Notes: generated from the letters alone by a model not told the origin. A stretch of 9,894 bases of DNA from Deltaproteobacteria bacterium (GCA_012271025.1 JAAXHF010000231.1:1-9894); one strand, 5' to 3'; positions 1 through 7,050 are shown, counted from the first letter of the stretch. Program-made: numbers and translations.

Positions 1-258
1 GCCTGCTACTGGTTCGAGCAGATCGCGCCGCGGCGTCTGATCGACAAGGTCGGCGCCGACAAGATCATGTTCGAGACCGACTTCCCGCATCCGACCTCGC
101 TGTACGGCGACGAGGTACACGAGCGGATCAAGCATGGGCTGGATGACTGCGACGAGGACATCCGTCGCAAGATCCTGTGGGACAACGGCCAGAAGCTCTA
201 CAAGGTTGAGGAGCCGACGGCCGAGGATGAGGCCAAGCGGGCCGCAGCCGTGGCCTAG
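1..258 (+). CDS. Amidohydrolase family (amidohydrolase-2 / ACMSD-like TIM barrel), C-terminal fragment
   Basis: The reading frame is open from the first base and ends at TAG 256-258, so only the last 85 residues are present. The stretch KIMFETDFPHPTSL carries the DFPHP signature near the C-terminus of amidohydrolase-2 proteins (PF04909-type, related to ACMSD decarboxylase and 2-hydroxy-dicarboxylate hydrolases). In this family the Asp of that motif is a metal ligand / catalytic residue on the last barrel strands. It is followed by a helix with I-RRKILWDNGQKLY, matching the family's usual closing 'I..kil..NA..ly' segment, and then an acidic/alanine-rich tail of about 18 residues. The substrate cannot be told from the fragment. 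A hairpin terminator lies 23 bases after the stop, so this is the last gene of its transcript. The family call is firm; the specific reaction is unknown. Confidence 0.88.
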   Translation, partial: ACYWFEQIAPRRLIDKVGADKIMFETDFPHPTSLYGDEVHERIKHGLDDCDEDIRRKILWDNGQKLYKVEEPTAEDEAKRAAAVA

Positions 259-281
259 CTCCGACCCGCCCGACTGACAGC

Positions 282-309
282 AAAAGGCCAGCGCAAGCTG
301 GCCTTTTTT
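282..309 (+). terminator. Symmetric intrinsic terminator, probably bidirectional
   Basis: The arms AAAAGGCCAGC (282-292) and GCTGGCCTTTT (297-307) are perfect 11-bp complements around a GCAA tetraloop (293-296). On the plus strand a run of six T (304-309) follows the GC stem, which is the classic Rho-independent layout just after the amidohydrolase stop. Because the arms begin with AAAA, the minus-strand reading also ends in a short U run (four), so the element can also stop transcription coming leftward from the ispH-ubiA gene, whose stop is at 482. Confidence 0.9.
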
Positions 310-342
310 AGTGGTTGCTTCTTGAAAAAAGGCGCCGAGACC

Positions 343-447
343 ATGGAACTCGCTCTGTTGCTGTCCTTAGTGCTCGTTGCCACCATTGTTGGCTGGCTCG
401 GATTTTATCTCAAAGATCGACGTGAAGAAAAAGCTCGTCACAGGTGA
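343..447 (+). CDS. Possible small single-span membrane protein, 34 aa
   Basis: An ATG at 343 opens 34 codons ending in TGA 445-447. The product starts MELALLLSLVLVATIVGW, giving one uninterrupted hydrophobic segment of about 20 residues (roughly 3-23). A strongly basic, charged tail follows (KDRREEKARHR), a layout that predicts an N-out/C-in single-pass protein under the positive-inside rule. A weak purine-rich Shine-Dalgarno (AAAAAAGG, about 325-332) lies 10 bases upstream. The reading frame fits exactly between the terminator at 282-309 and the end of the convergent ispH-ubiA gene. I recognise no family. No clear promoter is visible after the terminator, so expression is uncertain and it could be a chance frame. 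The sharp hydrophobic/basic partition and the presence of an SD-like site make a real gene somewhat more likely than not. Confidence 0.45.
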   Translation: MELALLLSLVLVATIVGWLGFYLKDRREEKARHR

Positions 448-481
448 GCGTGCCTGATTCGCTTTCCCCCGCGGAGGCGAG

Positions 482-2230
482 CTATTGACACAGATGCCAC
501 ACCAGGGTCATCGCCCCGGCCACTAAGAACTGCCCATCGACAAAAATCTCGCCCGGCGCGCCCTTGGGCAGCAGACGCTGGTGATACACCCAGCTGACCG
601 CACAGCTGTACGGAATCACGACAAAGAGACACGCGGCCAGAGGCAGACCCTGCCAGGGCAGGCTGAGCGCCAGCAGCAAGCCGCTCAGGGTTGCCACCAC
701 CCCGACCAGCACGGCTTTGGTGCGGCGTTTGCCGACCACCTTGAAGATCGTTTCCATGCCCATGATCTTGTCGCCCTGCACGTCGCGCACCCCGATCAGG
801 GCGGCGCGCAAAAACACCAGCAGGAAGACAAAGCCCAGCACCCCAGTGGCCCGCCAGACCGAACTGCTGCCGACCGTGATCAACGGAATCACCACGCAGG
901 CGACCGTCCAGCCCAGGGCCGCAGCCAGGTCTTTTGAGGCCGGCAGGTCCTTGATGCTGCGGATACCCATCAGATGCCGCGCCCACGACAGGGGGATGAG
1001 CTTCATGCCATAGATGGCGCCCAGACCGCCAAAGATGGCCAGGGCCAGAAACTGTCCCAACCCCAGCGAGGCGGCCAGCCCCAGGGCGGCGGTCAGAGAG
1101 ATGACCGCCACCCCTAACATGGCCTGCTGAAAATGCTGAAAGGCGCGTGGCGAGAAGCTGCCCCAGCCGCTGTAGTGCGAGCGTTCCTGGTAGCGGTTGA
1201 CGGTGTGCATGGCTAGGATGAAAAAGCCGGCCGTGGCCATCAACGGCAGGAGGATTTCGCGCGACAGGTGGGGGATGAGCAGCAGGCTGGCCGCCAGGCT
1301 GAGACAGGCTGCGCCCACACCGACATACACATTGCTGGCGACCAGGACACCCATCAGGGACTTGAGCCAGGTGTTGAGCCGACTGACCGGCTCGTGGTTG
1401 AAGGACTCCAGCCGGTCGACCACCCGGTTGATCATCCACTCCGGCGTTGAGGCGCCGGCGGTGACGCCCACCGACTGATAGGGGCTGAAATCGTGGTCGC
1501 GGAGTTCGGCGTCGGTCTCGATGTGCAGAACCTGGGCGCCCTCTTTGGCGGCCAGGTCGGCCAGGCGGCAGGTGTTGGCGCTGTGATGGCCGCCGACAAC
1601 CACCATCAGGTCGACCTGGCGGGCCAGCTCAACCGTCTCGCTCTGGTGATCGCGGGTCGGCTCACACACCGTGTTGGCTGCCCGGATGACCTGCGCTTTG
1701 GGTGTGATGACCTCGACCGTGCGGGCAAAGGTGTCGTCGTTCTGGGTGGTCTGCGACACCACGCACACCCGGTCAAAGGTGGGCAGCCGGGCGGCCTGCT
1801 CCTCGTCGGCCACCACAAAGCAGCGGGTTGAGGCATAGCCCTTGAGACCCGTCACCTCGGCGTGATGGTCGTCGCCGACAATAACGATGTCATACGCGTC
1901 CCTGCTGTACTTGGTGATGATTTTTTGTACCTTGCGCACCAGCGGGCAGGTCGCGTCGTAGACGTCGGCACCGCTGGCCCGGAGCTGGTCAAACGCCTCC
2001 GGGCGGACCCCGTGGGCGCGTACCAGGACCGTGCCGCCACGGATATCGCTCGGCCGCTCAAAGGCGTGGATATTCTGCTCGGTGAGTTCTTCCATGACCT
2101 GGGCGTTGTGAATCAGGGGCCCAAAGGTCTGGACCGGGCCGTCGGTCTTTTTGGCCAGATCAACCGCCTGGTCCAGGGCTCGCCGGACTCCCCAACAGAA
2201 GCCGGCCGTCTCTGCCACAAGGATGTTCAT
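482..2230 (-). CDS. ispH: IspH-UbiA fusion: HMBPP reductase joined to a UbiA-type prenyltransferase domain
   Basis: 582 residues with no internal stop. Residues 1 to about 275 are a full IspH, the [4Fe-4S] enzyme that reduces HMBPP to IPP and DMAPP. The three cluster cysteines are present: C12 (GFCWGVRRA), C95 (DATCPLV) and C189 (NTVCEPT). So are H41 (GPLIHN), H73 (VRAHGV), H123/E125 (HHAEVTG), the SQTTQ threonines near 161, the S217/N219 pair (HHSANTCRLA) and S261 (TAGASTPEW). Residues from about 285 to 582 form a polytopic membrane domain with roughly eight to nine hydrophobic spans. It carries the second UbiA aspartate motif, D483-VQG-D487, followed by K488 and an MGMETI segment like those of UbiA prenyltransferases. 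The first motif (usually NxxxDxxxD) appears as N345-RYQ-E349 and lacks its aspartates. The start ATG (2228-2230) has AGGG 6 bases upstream and a strong promoter behind it. The gene stands alone, divergent from the ethD-hyuAB operon. IspH activity is likely; prenyltransferase activity and its acceptor are uncertain. Confidence 0.93.
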   Translation of the reverse strand: MNILVAETAGFCWGVRRALDQAVDLAKKTDGPVQTFGPLIHNAQVMEELTEQNIHAFERPSDIRGGTVLVRAHGVRPEAFDQLRASGADVYDATCPLVRKVQKIITKYSRDAYDIVIVGDDHHAEVTGLKGYASTRCFVVADEEQAARLPTFDRVCVVSQTTQNDDTFARTVEVITPKAQVIRAANTVCEPTRDHQSETVELARQVDLMVVVGGHHSANTCRLADLAAKEGAQVLHIETDAELRDHDFSPYQSVGVTAGASTPEWMINRVVDRLESFNHEPVSRLNTWLKSLMGVLVASNVYVGVGAACLSLAASLLLIPHLSREILLPLMATAGFFILAMHTVNRYQERSHYSGWGSFSPRAFQHFQQAMLGVAVISLTAALGLAASLGLGQFLALAIFGGLGAIYGMKLIPLSWARHLMGIRSIKDLPASKDLAAALGWTVACVVIPLITVGSSSVWRATGVLGFVFLLVFLRAALIGVRDVQGDKIMGMETIFKVVGKRRTKAVLVGVVATLSGLLLALSLPWQGLPLAACLFVVIPYSCAVSWVYHQRLLPKGAPGEIFVDGQFLVAGAMTLVWHLCQ

Positions 2231-2265
2231 TGTCTGCCCTCGTCCGCACGTATTTGAGACTGCCC

Positions 2266-2293
2266 ATTATAGAGCCGGATTGCTGGCTGTAAA
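2266..2293 (-). promoter_or_regulatory. Near-consensus sigma70 promoter for ispH-ubiA
   Basis: Read on the minus strand, TTTACA (2293-2288, five of six matches to TTGACA) is followed after 16 bases by a perfect TATAAT (2271-2266). Transcription should start near 2259, leaving a 5' leader of about 30 bases before the ATG at 2230. This is the clearest promoter in the window and suggests housekeeping-level expression of the fusion gene. Confidence 0.8.
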
Positions 2294-2299
2294 AGCCAG
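2283..2299. promoter_or_regulatory. Inverted repeat over the -35 box, candidate operator
   Basis: CTGGCT (2283-2288) and AGCCAG (2294-2299) are perfect 6-bp inverted arms around GTAAA. The -35 hexamer of the ispH-ubiA promoter lies in the centre and touches one arm. A dimeric repressor could bind here, but a 6-bp palindrome in GC-rich DNA can occur by chance. No regulator gene is present in the window. Confidence 0.3.
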
Positions 2300-2369
2300 G
2301 CCGAGGGGGGGCGGCAGCGGGGGGATGGAAAACAGTCCGGCGAAGCCATACAAGGGAAACGCCCGAGAA

Positions 2370-2376
2370 AGGAGGT
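2370..2376 (+). promoter_or_regulatory. Strong ribosome binding site of the EthD gene
   Basis: AGGAGGT ends four bases before the ATG at 2381 and closely matches the anti-Shine-Dalgarno sequence. It fixes the start of the first gene of the ethD-hyuA-hyuB operon. I could not find a convincing plus-strand -35/-10 pair in the 150-base divergent gap (2231-2380). Confidence 0.75.
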
Positions 2377-2380
2377 TCCG

Positions 2381-3061
2381 ATGATTCACCTGCTGTACTT
2401 CATTACCCGAAAGGCGTCGCTCGACGAGGCCGAGTTTCACCGCTACTGGCGTGACATCCACGGCCCGATTGCGGCCAGAATTCCGCAACTGGTGCGCTAT
2501 GAACAGAGCCACCGGATTCCGTTTGCGGACACGAATTCGTCCTATGACGGCGCGGCCGAGGCCTGGCTGGAGGACGAGGCCGCGTTTCAGGCTCTGCGCG
2601 AGACGCCCGAATATGTGGACGGCGCGCTGGCCGATGAGCCCAACTTCATCGACATGAACCGGGTCGAGTGGCTGGTGACCCGGGATCACGTCATTCTGGA
2701 CGGCCCGCAGACACCCGGCCTGACCAAGGGTATTTTTCAGCTCAGGCGCAAACCCGGCCTGTCGCTGGCCGACTTTCGCCGCTACTGGGTCGAGGTCCAT
2801 GGGCCGATTGTGAAGCGGCTGCCCGGCCTGCGCCGTTATGTTCAGTGCCATACCGTTGACGCCGCCTACCAGTACGCCGAACCGCGCTGGGACGGGGTGG
2901 CCCAGCTGTGGCTGGACAGCCCTGAGGCGTACCGGGCGATGCTCGACTCGGACGAGTTTCAAAACGAGTCGTGGCCGGACGGGGGCAAGTTCCTCGACCT
3001 GGATCTGGCGGTCAGCTTTGTTGCCCAGGAACATCAGGTCAAGTGGGCAGGAGCCTTATGA
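2381..3061 (+). CDS. Tandem EthD-domain protein (two EthD / dimeric alpha-beta barrel repeats)
   Basis: 226 residues made of two related halves. Residues about 1-105 begin MIHLLYFITRKASLDEAEF and contain RYWRDIHGPI at 21-30. Residues about 116-220 repeat the plan with GIFQLRRKPGLSLADF and RYWVEVHGPI at 134-143. The F/Y-x-R-K-x-x-L-x-x-x-x-F...RYW...HGP pattern is the hallmark of EthD (PF07110) ferredoxin-like domains. EthD is needed for ETBE degradation in ethRABCD operons and also occurs in small polyketide cyclase-like or monooxygenase-like proteins; its chemistry is mostly unproven. Single EthD domains dimerise into one barrel, so a tandem copy could form that barrel within one chain (inference). 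The start has an ideal Shine-Dalgarno, AGGAGGT at 2370-2376. It is the first gene of a probable operon, with its stop 25 bases before hyuA. Its link to the hydantoinase-type reaction is not known. Confidence 0.87.
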   Translation: MIHLLYFITRKASLDEAEFHRYWRDIHGPIAARIPQLVRYEQSHRIPFADTNSSYDGAAEAWLEDEAAFQALRETPEYVDGALADEPNFIDMNRVEWLVTRDHVILDGPQTPGLTKGIFQLRRKPGLSLADFRRYWVEVHGPIVKRLPGLRRYVQCHTVDAAYQYAEPRWDGVAQLWLDSPEAYRAMLDSDEFQNESWPDGGKFLDLDLAVSFVAQEHQVKWAGAL

Positions 3062-3086
3062 GGATCGTACCGGATGAGGAGCAGCC

Positions 3087-5144
3087 ATGTGGCGGGTAGG
3101 CGTCGACGTTGGCGGAACATTCACCGACCTGTTTGGCTGGGAGGAAACAAGCGGTGAGCGTGTCACGGCCAAGGTCCTGACCACGCCGTGGGACCGCTCG
3201 GTTGGTGTCATTGAGGCGGTCAAAAAGGCCGCCCGCGATTCGCTCGAAGCGGTCGAGCAATCGGGCATTCCATTTGACCAGATCTCCTGCCTGATCCATG
3301 GCACCACCACCGCGACCAACGCCCTGATTGAACGCTCGTACCCGGACCCGGCCCTGGTCACCACCCAAGGCTTTCGGGATACCATCGAAATTGGGCGGCA
3401 GCATCGCAAAGACCTGTACGACCCCTATCAGGTCAAACCCAAGCCCCTCATTCGGCGCCGCTACCGCTATACCGTCCCGCAACGCACGAATGTCAAGGGC
3501 GAAGAAGAACGCCCACTCGATACCGTGGCCGCGCAGCACATTGCCGAGAAAATCAAGGCGGCAGGTATCCGCTCCATTGCCGTGTGTTTCATCAACTCCT
3601 ATGTCAACACCGACCATGAGCGGCAGATGCGCAACATCCTGCTTGAACACATGCCGGATGCGCATATCATGCTGTCGGGCGAGACGCGGCCCTTGTTTCG
3701 CGAGCACGGCCGCTTTGTCACCACTGCGGTCAGCGCCGCGCTCAAGCCGGTGATGGGAGCCTATTTCGATCATCTCCTGGAACGTCTCACCGGCCAGGGC
3801 TTTCAGGGCTCCTTGCTGATTCTCAAAAGCAGCGGCGGCGTCATGGGCGTTGAGCTGGCCAAGGAGCACCCGGAAGAACTGCTGGAGTCCGGGCCGGCCG
3901 GTGGGGTTGCCTATGCCGGCTATCTGGCCGACGCCATACACGAGCGCCACATGATTTGCGCGGACATGGGCGGGACGAGCTTTGATGCCTCAATTGTCGA
4001 AGAGGGCAAGGGGCTTGTGACCCGCGAGTATGAACTCGAATTTGAGCTGCCGATCATCCTCCCTATGCTCGATATCCACAGCGTGGGTGCCGGCGGCGGC
4101 TCGGTCGGCTGGGTGGATAGCGGCGGCTCGCTGCGGGTAGGGCCGCGTAGCGCCGGCTCACAACCTGGGCCGGCCTGCTATGGCAACGGGGGGAAGGAGC
4201 CGACGATTACAGACGCCAACCTGCTGCTTGGCCGCCTGGAGCCGACCCTGGGAGGGAAGATCAATCTGGACCGGCAAGCGGCTGAACAGGCGGTGCGTAC
4301 CGTTGCTGAGCAACTGGGCCTGTCGGTGGTCGAGACCGCCGACGCCATGATCCAGATCAGTTGTGAGATTATGGCCCAGGCCGTCAAAAAGGTCATTATC
4401 AACAGAGGCCGTGATCCACGCGATTTTGTGCTGACCAGTTTTGGTGGAGCCGGGCCTATGCACGCCTGCTTTGTTGCCCGGGCCATGAATATCCCGAAGG
4501 TCATCGTCCCGGCGGCCGCCGGGGTCGCTTCCGCCTTTGGCGCAACCGTCATGGATGTCCGTCAGGATGTCGAGCAATTCATGTACGCCCCGCTTGGGGA
4601 GGTTGACCTGGACCGGCTGAATAGCGTGTACGCCGAACTCGAACGGACGGCCCGCAGCCTGCTCGCCCGCGACAATGTTTCGGCAGACAATGTACGCATC
4701 AACCGGACCGCCCAAATGCGCTATGTGGGCCAGACGTATGAACTTGAAACCCCCATTCCGGGCGGGGCGCTGACCAGGGACGCCCTGGTCAGCATTGCCG
4801 AGACCTTTCATGCCGTGCACGAGCAGGAGCATGGGGTCAGCTCGGACATCTTTGATCCGGCGTTTGTCTCTCTGAGTGTTGCGGCAACAGCCCCGACCGC
4901 AGCCCTGCCGCCCTATACAAGTGTCGCCGCAGAAAATGTTGTGGCGCTGAAGAACTCACGCCCGGTCTACTTTTCCGGCGAATGGGTCGCCTGTCCGATT
5001 TACAATGGCCAGATTCTCCAGCCCGGCATGGAGATTCAGGGACCGGCGATTCTGGAATATCTGGATTCGGTGGCCGTACTCCCGCCCGGCGCACAGGCAA
5101 CTATTGATACGCGGGGCAATCTTATTATACACGGAGGACGGTAA
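3087..5144 (+). CDS. hyuA: HyuA: hydantoinase A / oxoprolinase / acetone carboxylase beta-type subunit
   Basis: 685 residues, the normal length for HyuA. The N-terminal Hydant_A_N domain begins with the ATP-binding motif GVDVGGTFTD (5-14) and contains HGTTTATNALIER (71-83). The central Hydantoinase_A domain shows GRFVTTAVSAALKP (208-221), ESGPAGGV (267-274), a second phosphate-binding motif DMGGTSFD (293-300) and GAGGGSVGW (334-342). FGGAGPMHA (452-460) and a C-terminal beta-rich region follow. These are the sugar-kinase/actin-fold features of subunits that spend ATP to open cyclic amides (N-methylhydantoin, 5-oxoproline, caprolactam) or carboxylate ketones. GAGGAG (3076-3081) sits five bases before the start. 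HyuB follows after 38 bases, so the two are surely one enzyme. No third subunit like the acetone carboxylase gamma chain is seen next to them, which favours amide hydrolysis over acetone carboxylation. The substrate is unknown. Confidence 0.93.
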   Translation: MWRVGVDVGGTFTDLFGWEETSGERVTAKVLTTPWDRSVGVIEAVKKAARDSLEAVEQSGIPFDQISCLIHGTTTATNALIERSYPDPALVTTQGFRDTIEIGRQHRKDLYDPYQVKPKPLIRRRYRYTVPQRTNVKGEEERPLDTVAAQHIAEKIKAAGIRSIAVCFINSYVNTDHERQMRNILLEHMPDAHIMLSGETRPLFREHGRFVTTAVSAALKPVMGAYFDHLLERLTGQGFQGSLLILKSSGGVMGVELAKEHPEELLESGPAGGVAYAGYLADAIHERHMICADMGGTSFDASIVEEGKGLVTREYELEFELPIILPMLDIHSVGAGGGSVGWVDSGGSLRVGPRSAGSQPGPACYGNGGKEPTITDANLLLGRLEPTLGGKINLDRQAAEQAVRTVAEQLGLSVVETADAMIQISCEIMAQAVKKVIINRGRDPRDFVLTSFGGAGPMHACFVARAMNIPKVIVPAAAGVASAFGATVMDVRQDVEQFMYAPLGEVDLDRLNSVYAELERTARSLLARDNVSADNVRINRTAQMRYVGQTYELETPIPGGALTRDALVSIAETFHAVHEQEHGVSSDIFDPAFVSLSVAATAPTAALPPYTSVAAENVVALKNSRPVYFSGEWVACPIYNGQILQPGMEIQGPAILEYLDSVAVLPPGAQATIDTRGNLIIHGGR

Positions 5145-5170
5145 TCAGGCGGCATCAGTGCTAGCTGTGC

Positions 5171-5176
5171 AGGAGG
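5171..5176 (+). promoter_or_regulatory. Ribosome binding site that decides the hyuB start
   Basis: AGGAGG at 5171-5176 directly abuts an ATG at 5177, leaving no room for initiation there. The next in-frame ATG at 5183 has the ideal six-base spacing. The hyuB start is therefore placed at 5183 and not at the longer option. Confidence 0.8.
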
Positions 5177-5182
5177 ATGGTC

Positions 5183-6997
5183 ATGCAATCGAGTGCATTT
5201 GAAAAGGCAGGCGACAGCATCAAAACCCGGGTCGGACTCGATCACATCACCTTTGAAGTCTTGCGGAATCTGTTTGAATATACCTGTGAGCGGATGACGG
5301 CGGTGCTGCAGCGCGCCTCGTTCTCGCCTATTCTGTCCGATATGGTTGATTTCTCCAACGCCATTTATGACCCGGAGATGCGGCTGCTGAGTCAGGCCGC
5401 CAACGTTCCCGTTCACCTGGCGGCCATGAAGTTTTCGGCCCATGCCGTACGGGACGAGTTCGGCATTGACAATATGCAGGACGGCGACATCTATGTGGTC
5501 AACGACCCCTACCGGGGTGGCACCCATATTAACGATATCTCCTGGATCAAGCCTGTTTTTTACAAGGGCACGGAACTGTTGGGCTTTGCGGTCAGCCGGG
5601 GCCACTGGATGGACTTTGGTGGTGGGGCGCCGGGCGGCCAGGCGTGGGGAACGCATATTGCGGAAGAAGGACTCCGCCTCCCGCCCATCAAAGCCTTTGA
5701 ACACAATGAGATCAAACCGGAAATCCTCAAGATTCTCCTGGCCAATACGCGTACCCCGCATTTTATCCAGGGTGACCTCCAGGCCCATGTCGGCTGTCTC
5801 AAAGCCGCGGAAGAGGAGCTGCAATCCGCAGCCGAGCGATATGGTCTGGAGACCGTCAAGGCCGCCATGGCCGAGCTGATCGCCTATACCGAGCGGATTG
5901 TCCGCAAGAGAATTGAGAGTATCCCGGACGGGGTGTATAGCGGCGAAGATTATGCGGATACCGACGGCCAGACTGATGAGCCCGTCAAAGTCAAGGTGAC
6001 CCTGACGGTCAAAGGCTCAGATATTACCGTAGACCTGATCGGCTCCGACCCCCAATGTCTCGGCGCTATCAACTCGCCCAAGGCCAATACCCATTCCGCA
6101 GTCTTTTACTCGTTGCAGTTTTTCCTGGAACCCAGTGCGCCGCAAAACGAAGGCATGTTCAACCCGATCAGCGTCGTCCTGCCTGACGACTGCTGGCTGA
6201 ACCCCAAATGGCCGGCTCCCACCATCGGGTGTACGGTTCTGGCCGCCCCGAAAGTCGCCAGCGCAGTGTGGCAGGCTATTGCCAAGGCCCTGCCTGACCG
6301 CGCAGTCGGTTCCGCGTGTGGCGATTGCAATTGGTTTGTGTGTGGCGTGCGCGATCCGGCTGGAAAAACCGACGTTTTCTCAGACCTGCCGGCCGGCGGC
6401 TGGGGCGGGACCCCGTTTAATGATGGCATGAATGTCACCATGGACCCGCTGGGCAACTGCATGAATATGGAAGCGGAGACTGCGGAGCTGATGTTCCCGA
6501 TTGCGTATGAGGCTTTCGATATTCGGCAGGACTCAGCCGGGGATGGCCACCACCGGGGCGGACTCGGGTCTCATCTCAAAATCCGTTTTTTATGCGAAGG
6601 CGCGCTGAGTGTTGAAACAGCCCGCACGCGTGAGGGCACCCCAGGGGTGAACAGTGGGCGGCGGAGTGCGCCACAACGTTTATGGCACCTGTCTGCGGAC
6701 GGCAGGCAAAAGATTGTCGGTGGTCTGACCGAAGACGGTCGGTGGCTCAACCCGCTGCTGCGCGGCCACAAGCTCTCCTATGGTGATACGTTCTGGTTTG
6801 AAACCACCGGCGGCGGTGGCTGGGGCAATCCGCTCGACCGTCCGACCCAGGAGGTGCTGGACGACGTGCTGGACGAGTATATCTCCGTGGAGAAAGCCCG
6901 GAGCGTCTACGGTGTCGTGATGGATACCGCAGCGGGGACGGTTGACGAAGCGGCCACCGCGACCCTCCGGGCAGCCCTGCGCACGGGCCACGCATAG
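5183..6997 (+). CDS. hyuB: HyuB: hydantoinase B / oxoprolinase / acetone carboxylase alpha-type subunit
   Basis: 604 residues with the Hydantoinase_B (PF02538) pattern throughout. Residues about 62-82 read YDPEMRLLSQAANVPVHLAA. GDIYVVNDPYRGGTHINDI (about 101-119) and GHWMDFGGGAPGG (about 140-152) are the most conserved blocks of the family and include likely metal/active-site His and Asp residues. NTRTPHFIQGDLQAHVGC (about 188-205) follows. Near the C-terminus come GGWGGTPFNDGMN, the NMEAETAELMFP stretch, GDGHHRGGLG and GGGGWGNPLDRP. HyuB is the catalytic partner of the ATP-using HyuA. The length suits N-methylhydantoinase/oxoprolinase-type HyuB, not the longer acetone carboxylase alpha subunit. 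Start chosen by Shine-Dalgarno spacing (AGGAGG, six bases upstream). This is the last gene of the operon; a 96-base gap separates it from the convergent gene and holds no recognisable terminator. Confidence 0.93.
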   Translation: MQSSAFEKAGDSIKTRVGLDHITFEVLRNLFEYTCERMTAVLQRASFSPILSDMVDFSNAIYDPEMRLLSQAANVPVHLAAMKFSAHAVRDEFGIDNMQDGDIYVVNDPYRGGTHINDISWIKPVFYKGTELLGFAVSRGHWMDFGGGAPGGQAWGTHIAEEGLRLPPIKAFEHNEIKPEILKILLANTRTPHFIQGDLQAHVGCLKAAEEELQSAAERYGLETVKAAMAELIAYTERIVRKRIESIPDGVYSGEDYADTDGQTDEPVKVKVTLTVKGSDITVDLIGSDPQCLGAINSPKANTHSAVFYSLQFFLEPSAPQNEGMFNPISVVLPDDCWLNPKWPAPTIGCTVLAAPKVASAVWQAIAKALPDRAVGSACGDCNWFVCGVRDPAGKTDVFSDLPAGGWGGTPFNDGMNVTMDPLGNCMNMEAETAELMFPIAYEAFDIRQDSAGDGHHRGGLGSHLKIRFLCEGALSVETARTREGTPGVNSGRRSAPQRLWHLSADGRQKIVGGLTEDGRWLNPLLRGHKLSYGDTFWFETTGGGGWGNPLDRPTQEVLDDVLDEYISVEKARSVYGVVMDTAAGTVDEAATATLRAALRTGHA

Positions 6998-7050
6998 CCA
7001 CACCCGGCAACCTCCTCCCCTCCACAGGTCAAGCGGGAATGAGCAGCAAT

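Noticed and set aside
459..480. Hairpin TCGCTTTC / GGAGGCGA between the small frame and the ispH-ubiA stop
   Set aside because: It needs two G-U pairs and has no U run after it, so it does not support a terminator call.
438..1439. Open frame of 333 codons on the minus strand inside ispH-ubiA
   Set aside because: It lies out of frame within the fusion gene, is packed with Gly, Arg, Pro and His as GC-rich shadow frames are, and shows no family motif.
2267..3034. Open frame of 255 codons antisense to the EthD gene
   Set aside because: The sense strand has recognisable tandem EthD domains and an ideal Shine-Dalgarno; the antisense product has no motif and is a GC-content artefact.
3058..3099. 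13-codon mini-frame starting in an ATGA overlap with the EthD stop and ending inside the start of hyuA
   Set aside because: It has no Shine-Dalgarno of its own, and hyuA has a good one (GAGGAG 3076-3081); a frame this short is expected by chance.
5177..5182. Earlier ATG for hyuB
   Set aside because: It touches the AGGAGG Shine-Dalgarno directly, leaving no spacer; the ATG at 5183 is correctly spaced.
3087..6997. Acetone carboxylase as the specific identity of HyuA/HyuB
   Set aside because: No gamma subunit is present beside them and HyuB has about 604 residues, shorter than acetone carboxylase alpha chains; the general superfamily call is safer.
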